The translations under genes were made by a program, and so were the position numbers. This document shows positions 23,370 through 33,808 of a stretch of 64,000 bases of DNA, piece by piece; within the stretch, counting starts at the first letter, position 1, and each line of letters starts with the position of its first letter. Source of the DNA: Loripinus fragilis (lineage: Eukaryota > Mollusca > Bivalvia > Lucinida > Lucinidae); the NCBI GenBank assembly GCA_964019695.1, contig OZ026530.1, positions 39,182,944 through 39,246,943 on the forward strand. Reading direction: 5' to 3'. A model generated the notes under the pieces. That model saw only the letters and a list, made by a program, of their open reading frames with translations, did not search any database and was not told the origin of the DNA.

Positions 23370-24962
23370 GTCACAAGGGTAACACTTTTTTGTGACATTT
23401 ATTCCCTTACCTTTGATTCAACTGTAACTTGTATTAAAAACTATTCATGTATAGTCGAATGGTGAATTGCAGTTGAAATATAGCATAAAAGCTGTAGGAA
23501 AATAATCTTTTCATCTTTTTTAAACCAGATAAATCGGAAATTTGTAACCTTTTATAAACACACCCTTTCAAATTTTTATCATACAGAATTTCATATGATT
23601 GGAGTAAAGTGAATTGCCACGTAAAAAATTCAAAGCTTTATTCATAAGGAATGCTGTTTTAATGACTAGCAGTCTTTTAGCTATCTAAAGGAACCAACTT
23701 GCCTATAAAACAACAAATATGATTTTATGTAGCAAGTACTGAATAAAACCACCCAGATATGTCACAAGTGTAACATTTAAGGTTTCAATCATCAGCATTT
23801 CAATTTGTTTTGCATTTCATAGCTTTTTTGCTGTTTTTCTGGTCAAGGGAGCCCCCCAAAAACATTATGAGGAATTGTGGTGAAATCCTTCAGCTGCTGA
23901 CTTTGTGGCATGATTTTAACTGATGTCACAAGTGTAACACATTTTAGGAATATGTGATAAATGCATATACATGGCAAATTTTAAATGAAATATTACTTCT
24001 TTGGTCTTTTTAATACTTCTTTAATGCATAAATATAATTTAAACACAGCAAGGAGTCAACAACTTCACCAAATGTGAAGTCAGTACTAGTTACGGTCCAG
24101 CAGGAAGACACTTCCTCAAGTCCATATACTAGTTTCATTATGAAGCTGGCCATCCTTGAGCTACATTCTGGGATAGGAATCATGCTAAATTCAACACTGA
24201 AGAAATCAGACAGTCTTAAACCAGACTATAGCTTGATTTAGACAGGTAGACTTTAAAATGTGATTTTTGTCACAAGTGTAACATATATTATGGAATGACT
24301 TCATCACACTTTTTTCTTGTGTTTGGTCAAAGAATGATCTATTCAACAATTAATTTGATACTTTTTGGTATTTTAGGGTAGTTATTCACTCTTTTGATAC
24401 AAAGAAAACACAAAATGGTGTAAAAAAAGAAGGATAAAATCATGCGCTCACAAGGAGGGAAAGGTATTTTTTCATAATTCAAAAATATTTACAGGAATTT
24501 ATTGAAGAAAACCATTAGAGTTCAGTTGTACATACTATAGTAGATTATATAAAGTATAAGTGATAAGAAAAGACAAAAGTGACATAATCAGTTCCCTTGT
24601 TTGCTTGTCACAAGTGTAACACAATTATTTCTTTCTATTTAAGCCTTAAATTTGTTACAGATTCTTTAGAATTGCAAGAAATGGTATCATTCAAATCATT
24701 CAATTGATAACTCATCCCACAATGAGTGCTGTCAACTGTTTTCTGATCATTAACATTTTATGACTACTTACTATGCTTAATAAGCAAATCTGAATAGTTC
24801 ATTTTTTAAAGTTTTGTGCTAAAAAAAGGGAATTGATTTATGTTTTGATACATTTTAATCAAATTCCATGAAGCCAATTCACTTCATCCTATATAAAATC
24901 TATAAGAGATCAAAAATTCAAAGGAAATACTCCCTCTTCTGATTTTGTCACAAGTGTAACAC
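23370..24962. repeat. Long-period box satellite I (GTCACAAGTGTAAC box)
   Basis: A 16-bp box, GTCACAAGTGTAACAC or a one-base variant, occurs at 23370, 23761, 23925, 24269, 24607 and 24947, always in the same orientation. The last four are spaced 344, 338 and 340 bp apart; one interval is 164 bp, about half. The DNA between boxes is AT-rich and has diverged beyond what I can align by eye. No reading frame runs through it. It lies in intron 4 of the giant gene. Confidence 0.85.
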
Positions 24963-24999
24963 ATTCCATTACCAACATATGTTATTGTGTTTTATATGT

Positions 25000-25720
25000 T
25001 TTATATCCTATATATTCAAATGAAATTTGTTCTATGTTTTTCATATACCCTACTTTTTATCTAAAAACAATTTTAAACAAAAATCATGCTTATTATTTTA
25101 ATAAGAAAAACTTTTTCCTCTACAAAGTGAAAATCCAGGGGTGTATTTTCACATAAAATTTTATTACAAGTGCAAATTTTGAGTGAAAGATTAAATTTTA
25201 CTTTGAAAATGTGTATACATAAGTACTTCATCAGTTCATGAGAAAATATTTATGATTCTGCATACCTGTGTTGTTTATAATCAAGCTAAAAGTAGCTTAT
25301 AGAATTGTAAAAAAAATAATGAAAAATGATAAAAGTATTAAATTTAAAGCATTGTCCTAAATTTTATTCTTAAACCAGTATTTGTTTCTGAAATTTTGAT
25401 GTTCCCTGGTTAGGATGACGTAAAAAAGATAATGATAGAACAATTTTGAAATTTGACCCCCAATGTCACACTTTGGATGCATTTTTATTGAAATCACCCA
25501 TATTAATAGAATCAAACATTCATGCTCCTGTATAATTTAATTTATTAAACTTGTTGAGAAAAAGTGAAAAAATGCTTGGCAAGCCTCGCATTTTATCACT
25601 TTTCCCCAACTTGTTAAATAAATTCAATAAAACATGAGCTTTAATGTAAGATCCTCTATTTAATTTTTTTCTTGCTATTTTTTGGGGTGTCTGTGTTATT
25701 TGTCTCTTCCTTGAGGTGCC
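25000..25720. other. AT-rich intronic sequence without recognised features
   Basis: This holds no box above background. TTACAAGTGCAAAT near 25163 may be a decayed satellite I box. No gene or clear repeat end is visible. Confidence 0.4.
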
Positions 25721-25724
25721 ATCA

Positions 25725-25910
25725 GGCCCCCAGATAAGAGTGAGTAGCTGAAAATTATTTTTCTTATTTCTCAACCAAAACATATGTTGTGGGTACTCAA
25801 ATGAATCGTCTCGATGAGACTGTTCTTTTGAGAACCCAAACACATGTTTAAATTGATGGATAAGAAAATAATCACAATTTTATGCTAAAAAATTGCTTAA
25901 CTGGCCCTAT
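25725..25910. mobile_element. Hairpin MITE family A, copy 6
   Basis: It starts CCCCCAGATAAGAGTG, has TTTCTTATTTCTCAACC, the CATATGTTGTGGGTACTC arm and a GTCTCGATGAGAC centre, and ends near TTGCTTAACTGG. Confidence 0.8.
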
Positions 25911-26077
25911 GTGCCATGTGTTAGTCTGTGATCTGAAGTTGCGGCATGGTACACTTGTTTTCTGAAGAAACTAGCTGATCAGGATCCACACTTTACACCA
26001 CACAACATGTGAGTTCATTATAATTAATCAAGCATTGAAAACAGAATTGCTTGAAATCAGACTATCAGGTCAAGAGC

Positions 26078-26275
26078 CTTTAGTTAAGAGTGTGTAACAA
26101 ACAATTAATGTTCTTATTTCTCAACCAAAACATATGCTGTGGGTACTAAAAAAGAACCGTCTCATCGCCGTTCTTTTGAGCACCAAAACGTATGTTAAAA
26201 CTGATTGGTAAGAAAATATTTACAATATTACGCTAAAAAAATATCTAAACCTGTGGACTATAAATATAGTAAATC
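26078..26275. mobile_element. Hairpin MITE family A, copy 7
   Basis: It has the GCCTTTAGTTAAGAGTG start and a shortened centre (CCGTCTCATCGCCGTTC), then TATCTAAACCTGTGGAC. It lies about 170 bp from copy 6 in the same orientation. Confidence 0.8.
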
Positions 26276-26329
26276 AGTTTTATTCAGCATGTTGAATGAT
26301 AAATCCATTTGAATATGAATGTAATCAGT

Positions 26330-26500
26330 GATTCAATTTCAATTTTGAGCTTGTGGGTCCCGGGACTCGCTGTTTCCCATATCAATGGGTCCAACTGCAA
26401 AGTTATGAGTCCAGAACACTATTTTTCATAACAAGTCTGCAATACCATTTCATCCTGGGACTCGCTGAAATAAACACTTTGCATCCCCCAAGACAAAATT
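26330..26500. repeat. GGGACTCGCTG repeat, copy 1
   Basis: The blocks GTCCCGGGACTCGCTG, TCATATCAATG-like, AACAAGTCTGCAATAC and CATCCTGGGACTCGCTGAA recur in inverted order at 50350-50500. Both ends carry the GACTCGCTG motif. Confidence 0.65.
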
Positions 26501-26699
26501 ATGAGTAATGGTGCAAGATGCGCTGGTAAAAAAATCACTGTGTAATTACCCGTCTTTCTATGTCTGAACAGCTCAGTAAGAACACATTTACAGGAACTGT
26601 TTTAATACTTGTCCCTGGACAAGTATAGAAATTTCAATCTTTATCTGAATGAAATGGGACAAGGTCGGACAAGTTGTGCATAGTATTTCCACACCCCTG

Positions 26700-26870
26700 A
26701 GATAACTCTCTGCCTTCTTTTGTCATCTTCTGATATCATTTGCAAACAGTTTGATCTGGATCCAACTGTTTGACACTGACATTTTTCGAAAAAGCTGATT
26801 TTGAGAAAAAATTCAGCAGACAACAAAAAAGGATGAAAAATTACCTAGTAGGCAAAGACTTAAGTAATTA
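26700..26870. mobile_element. Hairpin element family C (partial)
   Basis: It has TTTGCAAACAGTTTGATC, GGATCCAACTGTTTGACAC, then TTTTCGAAAAAGCTGATTTT and a GCAGACAACAAAAAAGGATG tail. The palindrome centre has been lost. Confidence 0.6.
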
Positions 26871-26954
26871 TCTCCTTGAAGAAAATGGGGCTAGTTTCTT
26901 TCCTTTGTCTCTTGCGTTTGATGCTGTTGATCGGCCTGTGATTGTGGTATATCC

Positions 26955-27210
26955 TATCATCCACATTTGAGCCGCGACATGAGATTTCTAACAATGAGGT
27001 ATGTGCGACCAGCAAAGGCTCAGACCAGCCTGCGCATATGCACAGTCTGATCAGAGCCTTTGCTTGAACATTCTATGAGAGTAAAGCTACTCACCGAACA
27101 TCTTTTGGAGTTTCTAAGCTTAAAAAGAGGCTGTACAGGCTCGTCTGAGTCTACGCTTGTCAAAATGCCACATTGTTGGAAATCCCGTGTCATGGCTCAT
27201 TTTTTTATGA
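26955..27210. repeat. ACCAGCCTGCGCA repeat
   Basis: It has ATGCGACCAGCAAAGGCTCA-like sequence with CAGACCAGCCTGCGCATATG and AGTCTGATCAGAGCC, then an inverted part with TCGTCTGAGTCTACGCTTG. Related copies are at 3530-3600, 20365-20530, 36280-36400, 37180-37320 and 51900-51960. Confidence 0.6.
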
Positions 27211-27484
27211 GTTTTTGTCTTGTTTGTTTTGATGTTTTATGTTTAGTCATGTTGAGATGATTTCCTGGGTTGAACCAGTGTAGTTGGCACACAAGCAGCG
27301 TTAAGTGACATAGTTGGTCAAGTTGTGCTACTGTATTCATTTGATTGAACTAATGCAGTTATTTCTTTCATATTTCTAACGGTAAATCTGTTTCATAACA
27401 GTACTCTTATCGTGGCACACTAAGCAGTGGATAAAGTGTCTTTCTCAAGGACACAACACAGTACTTAACTTCCCATCAAAGATC

Positions 27485-27648
27485 ATAGGTCCAGAATGAA
27501 TTTTGTAGCTAAAAAATTGTTACTGATTTCTTACCCATCTATTTAAATATGTGTTTTGGGTGCTCAAAATAAGTGCCTCATTGAGGGGGTTCATATATTT
27601 TGGATTAATAATAATTTTCCATTACATACTCTTATTTGGAGGCCTGAA
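27485..27648. mobile_element. Hairpin MITE family A, copy 8 (decayed)
   Basis: It has ATTTCTTACCCATCTATTT, ATATGTGTTTTGGGTGCTC and TGCCTCATTGAGG. It is flanked at 27245-27480 by fragments of the S1 SINE body (CCTGGGTTGAACCAGTG and GTGTCTTTCTCAAGGACAC). Confidence 0.6.
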
Positions 27649-27837
27649 GCTGATGTTACTGATAATGTGAAAGTTCAAAATTTCCAAAATCCTGAACTTT
27701 TGAAATTCAAGTCTTAAAACTTGTTGTATGCTTACCGTCATGGCGGCTATATTAGATGATCTGATGTCATTATTTTAATATATCAACCTGCCAGGCCCCA
27801 TAAAAGGGGGTGACCTCAAATCATTATTCTTATTAAT

Positions 27838-28008
27838 TTTGTTTTTTTGTTTGATTTGATTCTTTATGTCCCAGCCAACAATCTTTCAGTTATGGCAGGA
27901 CGGGTCTTCCTGGATTGAACCAGTACTAAGCAAGAATTAGTGTGTCTTGCTCAGGACACAAGGCAGTGACGCCAGTAAGGCTTGAATCCACGGCCCTTTG
28001 GTCCCGAA
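27838..28008 (-). mobile_element. tRNA-SINE (S1), head truncated
   Basis: The tail and body are intact (TTCTTTATGTCCCAGCCAAC, CCTGGATTGAACCAGTACT). The sequence stops just past the B-box region (GGCTTGAATCCACGG), so the A box is missing. Confidence 0.75.
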
Positions 28009-28017
28009 TTCTTATTA

Positions 28018-28120
28018 ATTAACAAAATGTTGTGGGTACTCAAAAGAACTGTCTCGATCAGACGGTTCTTTAGAGCACACAAAAAATATGTTTAGACTGA
28101 TATATCAGAACATTTTGCCT
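28018..28120. mobile_element. Hairpin MITE family A, copy 9 (core)
   Basis: It has AAAATGTTGTGGGTACTC, GTCTCGATCAGACGGTTC and AAATATGTTTAGACTGATA. The outer parts are absent. Confidence 0.7.
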
Positions 28121-28198
28121 ATCATTGACCTATGCCTGGCATGGGTTATGATAGTGCACTAGTACAGCTTAAAGCCTTAAACCAGCTTCAAACATCAG

Positions 28199-28437
28199 GC
28201 CCCAAGGTTATAAATCTTTTTATCAAGCTCAACTCAACTGAGCACGAAATTTCAACTGCTCATTTAAACTAAAATACCAACAAATAAAGAAGTTTCTTGC
28301 TTTAAGTCTCTCAGATGTTGTATTTATCATGCTAATAAATGTTAAAATGCCAACAATAGTTGGCATTTAAACATTTATGTGCAGGATAAATTTCGTGCTC
28401 AGCTGAGTTGAGCATGAAAAGTTTTATAACCTCGAGG
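28199..28437. mobile_element. Foldback MITE
   Basis: The left arm AAGGTTATAAATC...CAACTGAGCACGAAATTT is mirrored by AAATTTCGTGCTCAGCTG...TTTTATAACCTCGAGG. The inner arms also pair (AATACCAAC/GTTGGCATTT). It lies 60 bp from exon 4. Confidence 0.75.
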
Positions 28438-28497
28438 CCAGGCTTTTTTTTATAACAAAATTGTCTCTTAATTCAAAGAGAGACAACTCTTACTCAC

Positions 28498-28597
28498 CTC
28501 TAGTGCTTGGTGGTGGAAGTGGTGCAACAGGTTTAGCTACAGATACTGGTGGAGACTTTTGAGCAACGGGTCGCCCAGAGCCAACCATCTGCTGGGG
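28498..28597 (-). CDS. Exon 4 of the giant THAP/HTH gene
   Basis: This 100-nt exon has the acceptor TATATCCAG at 28599-28598 and the donor AGAG|GTGAGT at 28498/28497. It is phase 0 in and phase 1 out, encoding 33 residues (340-372) rich in Pro, Val and Ser (begins PQQMVGSGRPVAQKSPP, ends PLPPPSTR). The incoming phase matches exon 3 and the outgoing phase matches the giant exon. It is too short to be found as a separate ORF. The linker looks disordered and carries no recognisable domain. Confidence 0.85.
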
Positions 28598-28767
28598 CTG
28601 GATATAATGAAAATATAAAACAATGCAATGATAATGTTATTATCCTATTCATGCAAAATATAACCGATCAATATAAGGCCAAATAAAAAAAAATAAGTGT
28701 GTTTCGGGGAAAGGTTCTAAAAATTTTTGGTAGGGTAGACACACATATTTTAAAATTACTCTTTTTT

Positions 28768-28975
28768 CTGTATACAGGCCTCCAGATAAGAGTGTGTATT
28801 GTAAAATTATTTTCTTTATTTCTCAACCGAAACATATGTTATGGGTACTCAAAAGAACCGTCTCAATGAGACAGTTCTTTTGTGCACCCAAAACACATGC
28901 TTAAATTGATGGGTAAGAAAATAATTACAGTTTTACGCTTATAAAATTTCCTTATCTGGATCCATGGTATAAAAA
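28768..28975. mobile_element. Hairpin MITE family A, copy 10
   Basis: It has GGCCTCCAGATAAGAGTG, TTTCTTTATTTCTCAACC, CATATGTTATGGGTACTC, a CGTCTCAATGAGACAG centre and GATGGGTAAGAAAATAA. Confidence 0.8.
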
Positions 28976-29330
28976 TATAATTTTAAGCATTCTGAAAGGC
29001 ATTTCGCCTTTAAAATTATATTTTTTGCAGAAAACCTGAAAAAATTCTAGGTTTCACCAGTAAAATAGGGTGGTGTTACCCTTAACACAGGTATTTTTTT
29101 ATTTGGCCTAATTTGGTGCTTATCCCCATACATGGTTCATACAGGCAAGTATGAGTAAAATTCAAGGACTTTTCAAGACTATCCTACAGTTTTCAAGGAC
29201 TAAAAGGTTATGAAAAATCCCGATTTTTATGTTAACATTCTACTTCAGAAATGTTAGACTGTGATAATGGAGAAATTAGTACTAGAAAATGAGTATAAAA
29301 TTGTTGTGCCTTTATTTGCAAGGCTGGACC
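28976..29330. repeat. AAAGGCATTTCGCCTTT repeat and half of a CAAGGACTTTT foldback
   Basis: The part at 28985-29110 (AAAGGCATTTCGCCTTT hairpin, TTCTAGGTTTCACCAGTA, ACCCTTAACACAGGTATT) is shared with 38755-38905. It is followed by the left arm of a CAAGGACTTTTCAAG foldback (29128-29330), whose right arm is missing where the minisatellite starts. Confidence 0.6.
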
Positions 29331-29334
29331 TAAG

Positions 29335-29977
29335 TCAAGAGCTAATTGCTGAATTATTGAATCTTCAGTATTGATCTAAAGGCTGCACCTAAGAGGAGGG
29401 TATTTCTGAATTATGGAACCTTCAGTATTGATCTAAAGGCTGCACCTAGTATTGCTGAAATATTAAATCTTCAGTACTGATCTAAAGGTAGCACCTAAGA
29501 GGAGGGTATAGTTGAATTATTAAATCTTCAGTACTGATCTTAAGGCTGCACCTAAGAGGGTATTGCTGAATTATTAAATCTTCATTACTGATCAAAAGGC
29601 TGCACTTAAGAGGATGACTTTGCTGAAATATTGAATCTTCAGTAGAGGAGGGTATTGCTTAATTACTGAATCTTCAGTACTGATCTAAAGGCTGCACCTA
29701 AGAGGGTATTGCTGAAATATTAAATCTTCAGTACTGATCTTAAGGCTGCATCTAAGAGGAGGGTATTGTTGAATTATTGAATCTTCAGTACTGATCTAAA
29801 GGCTGCACATAAGAGGGTATTGCTGAAATATTAAATCTTCAGTACTGATCTAAAGGCTGCACATAAGAGGGTATTGTTTACGTGTTGAATTTCAGTACTG
29901 ATCTAAAGGTAGCACTTAAGAGGAGGGTATTGTTGAATTATTGCATATTCAGTACTGATCTCAAGGCTGCACCTAAG
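29335..29977. repeat. Minisatellite, about 57-bp unit, left block
   Basis: About twelve diverged copies of a unit contain AAGGCTGCACCTAAGAGG, GGGTATTGCTGAATTATT and AATCTTCAGTACTGATCT. Some units lack the central GAGGA. The same unit resumes in the same orientation at 33809. Confidence 0.9.
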
Positions 29978-30600
29978 GCTTAAATGAAATATATTAGTCA
30001 AAAGTTCTATCCAGCCACGTGTGTTTTTATCGATTTTATAGAAAGCTTTAAGCACAATATAGATTTCATTTTCATTCCCGAATAGGCCAGCCTATTAGTA
30101 AATGATACCAGAAAATGGCTTAGCAAATTTCTTAAAATTGTATCCGGGAGGCTTTGCCGAATACACATACCCTCAATTTTTAAATTCACAAGAATTTGCA
30201 TTGGATGGTGGGGTAATTTTCGACACTTTGGCCAATAACAACAAGTCTAATACAGATGGATTGTTCATTTTAGCACTATAGTGTTCAATATGATTTTGGC
30301 TTTTGAAATGAAAACATTTTGCGTGTGAAAGTGGGTTATTTCAAAAGGTCATGACTTACAAATTATGCTAAAATGCAAATTTTAAAAATGGGGGTACCAC
30401 TATTCAAATGGACATCCTGTATGTACTGTTGAACATGTTGTCAATATCTTTACTGTCTAGGTATATGACACGTCTGGCTATTTCGAGGTGCAAAAAGTGT
30501 AGTCATGTCATTTTACATTTTGAAGAAAAATAATGAAATGCAGGTGGCCGATTAGAAGTTTTGGCTAGAATATATGTGTGGTTCCTGTTGCCTACCTTAG

Positions 30601-30783
30601 TCTACTAGAGACAGACTGCTTCACTGCTGTGTCAGAATTGATACTTCACAGAATTATCAAATACTTTCCAGAAAATTTAAGTAATCGACTGCTGAAAGCA
30701 CTTTTGCCATCACATGCGAAGGAGCTGAGTTTGACAGATTGTCATCATGTGTCTTTGATGGGATTGGTGGATATTTTCAAAAA
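30601..30783 (+). CDS. Leucine-rich-repeat protein, internal exon (nested, opposite strand)
   Basis: The acceptor is CCTACCTTAG at 30600 and the donor AAAAA|GTAAGT at 30783/30784. The exon encodes about 61 residues: LLETDCFTAVSELILHRII, then an acidic/Pro stretch, then LSLTDCHHVSLMGLVDIF. The last part has the spacing of a cysteine-containing LRR (L-x-L-x-x-C). Its outgoing phase 2 matches the next exon, and the join reads through as FKKCKHLQKLNLSGC. The family could be F-box-LRR or ZYG11/ZER1-like, but I cannot decide. No first or last exon of this gene was found in the window, so it may be a captured gene fragment rather than a working gene. 27 bp just before the exon match the inverted right end of the host segment. 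Confidence 0.65.
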
Positions 30784-30914
30784 GTAAGTAAACATGGTAA
30801 ATAGAGATTACCATAATTATCTTAGCATAGACTGTGCCCCTTAGTGCAGCCTATACTGTAGCAAGTCTGACTGCAGATCCAGATATCGCGAGTTTGATCC
30901 TTGCCAGTCCCATT

Positions 30915-31025
30915 CTTTCATTGGACCTGATCTGGTTCCAAACTGTTTGACACTTGGATAGTATTCCTGAAAGAATTATTAAAAAAAGTTGATTTTGAAA
31001 AAAATCATGAAAAATTACCAAGCAT
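30915..31025. mobile_element. Hairpin element family C (partial)
   Basis: It has TTGGACCTGATCTGGTTCC, AAACTGTTTGACACTTGG, GAAAGAATTATT and AAAAAGTTGATTTTGAAAA. Confidence 0.6.
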
Positions 31026-31029
31026 GCTA

Positions 31030-31720
31030 ATACATGTACAGTGTTCTGCCGAGGCCGCGATCCCGCAAGAATATCGCGGAAATTTCAGCAAAGTCACGGC
31101 CGAAACACCTTAGTTGCGAATCTTGTCGCTGCCGAATTTTCAGAAGTAGTCAATCTAAATTAAGTGTGTTTTATTGTTGTGAAATTTGCATATTTTAAAT
31201 CCATTGTTAAATCACAGAGTGAACTTGGAGTTTATGTAGCTCACCAAAACAGCATTTAAACCTAATTATTATCCTTATAAAAAATCACATTTCTTTTTTT
31301 TTGTTTTTGTTTTTTTCAAAAGTATTAAGCATTTTCAAACTACTTTTAGCATGTATAAAAAAGCGCATTATCTCCCTTACTATTGCTTTATATATTAGCG
31401 TTATGCAGCATTTAGCTCCCTTATAAACAAGTACTAGCTTAGCGGAAAAGTTTCAGCATCGATGTGCCGTGGGCAGGTGGGTGGTGTATCGCGTTGTAGC
31501 CATCATGACCACTTATTACGCTGTGGGCAAACTGTGATGCCCAGGTACCGCATTCTAAAGGCGTTCCAGTGTATTTTCAGGAAAAAAGCTAATGTCTCAC
31601 TGATTTTAAAAATGTCCCCTAATTTTCAGGGCTGTTGAGACATTTGTCCCCATGTCTTAGCAACCTTGGCAGAACACTGCATGTAATTGAGGTGTCCAAG
31701 TATTTTATAGTGTAGATGCT
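31030..31720. other. Unassigned sequence with short inverted ends
   Basis: It starts with ACAGTGTTCTGCCGAGG near 31039 and ends with CCTTGGCAGAACACTGC near 31663-31679. The inverted match ACAGTGTTCTGCC/GGCAGAACACTG suggests a decayed MITE of about 640 bp. No coding frame was found. Confidence 0.5.
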
Positions 31721-31724
31721 GGTA

Positions 31725-31970
31725 TTAACCCTTAAAGTGCCAGCCAAGAAACTGCATCAGAGTCTGAAAATGCTGTCTGCTTAAAGTCATCTTATTTTTA
31801 CTAACTTTTTTGATGATCAATGTAAGTATAGAGGCAAACAGTGTGGACCCAGATCAGACTGCTCTATAGGAGCAGTCGGATCTGGGTCCATACTGTTTGA
31901 TCAAGAGGCTTCTAAAACATTTCAGCAGACAAAAAAAGCAGATGACTTTTGTTGTGATTGGTGCCTTACG
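31725..31970. mobile_element. TTAA-type MITE family B, copy 2
   Basis: It starts TTAACCCTTAAAGTGCCAG and has the central hairpin GTGTGGACCCAGATCAGAC...TATAGGAGCAGTCGGATC. It ends in TTGTTGTGATTGGTGCC and a degraded right terminus. It is the best-preserved copy in the window. Confidence 0.75.
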
Positions 31971-32211
31971 GGCCTGTTAAATATTTCATATACCAAAGTT
32001 ACTCTTTATTTTGTGAATGCAGAAGGGTGGATCCAGAGAGGGGAAATCACAAGTGCTAAAGGTTTCTATAGGAATAAGCATTAATTTAGGTACCCCACTG
32101 GAAAAGCTTGGACCCCTCCCTTGGAAAATTTTAGTTTCCATTGGATTAAAAAAAAAATCTTGATCCACCCTTGATGCACAGCTACTTAGTGAGGTTAGAC
32201 ACATCAAAGAG

Positions 32212-32795
32212 CTACATGCATTAAGGGGCAAATTTGGCCCCTTCTGCAGCCAAAAGCTGAAAGTTGCTTTTCACAAATTTCTTCTGATTGGTTTATTAGA
32301 AGAATAACCTAAGTGTCGAAGTCTGGCATTTATTTAACTTTGTCCATTGCTATGGTAACAAAAATGGCTAACAAAATAGGCCTTAAATAGAGAAATTGCC
32401 ATTTTGGACAAAAATTTAAAGCTTTTGGGAGACCAATTTTTTAAGAATAAGATATCAGCACAGCTAAATACCAAAAAAAAACCTTTTTAAAATGTTGTGT
32501 TCCATGATAATTTGCATTGTCTGTTAAAACATATGTTTGGTATTTGCTTGTGCTGTATGTTAATTTCTCTTTCAAATATCTCCAATTTGTCAAAAATGGT
32601 CACTTTCCTATTTTCAGCCTATTTTGGCAGCTGTTTTTGTTACCATAGCAATGATAAATAGCTAATTAATACTAGACTTTTAATCTTGGGTTATTGTTCT
32701 AGTGAACTAATAAGAAGAAATTGGTGAAAAACCATTTTTTATTTATAGCCTCATAGAGGGGCCAAAATAGCCCCTTAATGCAACTTTGGCCTGAG
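32212..32795. mobile_element. Large foldback element, about 280-bp arms, copy 1
   Basis: The ends pair: GCATTAAGGGGCAAATTTGG on the left and CCAAAATAGCCCCTTAATGC on the right. Inner arms also pair (CTTCTGATTGGTTTATTAG with its mirror, and TTGCTATGGTAACAAAAATG with TTTTTGTTACCATAGCAATG). It is uninterrupted, unlike the second copy at 49128-50092. Confidence 0.8.
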
Positions 32796-33409
32796 CCTTC
32801 ATCAGTGTCTCTACTTGGTGTTCACTAGCAGTGAATGTTCTGAGCCTTAGCTGCTAGTAAAGTAAAACCTGTGTAAAACGGCCACTCAAAAATAGACAAA
32901 AAGATCCTTAATGACAAATGCAGGGATAATCCTAGCCCAAAATGATAATGGGCCCTTAAAATGGACCATTCAAATACATGCAAATTTCCAAATTTTAATG
33001 GGCCATTTGAAATTTTTATTGGCACTTTGCAAAATTTGACCCAAGAATCCTTTATATCCAAGTTAGAGCATAATTGACATCAGATTTGAATAACTTGTAT
33101 ATGGGTCCCAGCCAAAAATAAAGTCCATTTTTGCAAAACATTAATAGCTTTTTTCACAAAATGGATCGGGTCCATCCTAGGATTATCCCTGCAAATGGTA
33201 GCTTAATGAAGGTCAAAAGTATTGCAGAATGCTCCTTTTAATGCTCCTTTTGGAGCATTCTGCAATACTTTTGACCTGCATTAAGCGATAATTGGTCTTG
33301 AAAACCAATTTTGGGGTATTTTTGAGAGTGGTTGTTTTTCACAGATTTTACTGTATATAACAATGATTTTTATGCAATAGGAACCTGAAGCTCAATATTT
33401 TCTGTTTAG

Positions 33410-33554
33410 ATGCAAGCATTTACAGAAGCTGAACTTGTCTGGATGTACACAGCTAATGGTTCCCGACATATTTACCTGTATGGGTCTAATGGTACTACCC
33501 ATCACAGCCATTTCTGTAGAGGGGAACCAGAATGTCACAGATGAAATAGTACAG
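33410..33554 (+). CDS. Leucine-rich-repeat protein, next exon (nested, opposite strand)
   Basis: The acceptor is TTCTGTTTAG at 33409 and the donor ACAG|GTACAG at 33554/33555. The exon is 145 nt, phase 2 in and phase 0 out. It encodes C-KHLQKLNLSGCTQL, a textbook LRR beta-strand with the L-x-L-x-x-C core, then VPDIFTCMGLMVLPITAISV. The phase fits exactly with the exon at 30601-30783, 2.6 kb upstream. Both lie antisense in intron 3 of the giant gene. No continuation was recognised before the window ends. Confidence 0.68.
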
Positions 33555-33808
33555 GTACAGTTTCCTATATAGTAACTTACATTGTAATGTGTGTGAAGCA
33601 ATTTTCAGACTTACCTACCTTATTTTTTTAACCCTACCCTAAACATTAAAATGGTCTTTCGAGGAAAAATACCTAAAATGGGCACTTTTTCAGATTTTGT
33701 CACTATTTTTTTTGTTAAATGTTATAACAAAATTTAATAATTTCCCTACCTACCTACCCTAAATATTGTTGGTATGCAACAGGAACCACACATATATTTC
33801 ATTTAGGC

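Larger units (their letters stand above)
18226..28497. other. Intron 4 of the giant gene (10.3 kb)
   Basis: On the minus strand it runs from donor G|GTGAGT at 28497 to acceptor TTTGCAG at 18226. It holds no exon I can support. Its content is itemised below: family-A MITEs, hairpin elements, SINEs, foldbacks and box satellite I. At 18750-18815 there are three copies of a 21-22 bp unit containing CATCAGCAAAAAGT. Confidence 0.7.
29978..33808. mobile_element. TIR-bounded 3.8-kb insertion in the minisatellite, carrying LRR exons
   Basis: The left end reads GGCTTAAATGAAATATAT and the right end, read on the other strand, GGCCTAAATGAAATATAT (17 of 18 match). The minisatellite runs up to both ends, with CCTAAG before and CCCAAG-like sequence after, a plausible short target duplication. 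Inside are two plus-strand exons, a family-C fragment (30915-31025), a family-B MITE, a 0.58-kb foldback and a repeat with ACCCTACCCTAAACATT. No transposase is visible, so it is at best non-autonomous. Confidence 0.55.

Noticed and set aside
23370..24962. CRISPR array
   Set aside because: Boxes of 14-16 bp at about 340-bp spacing in a spliced eukaryotic gene do not fit CRISPR repeat and spacer lengths.
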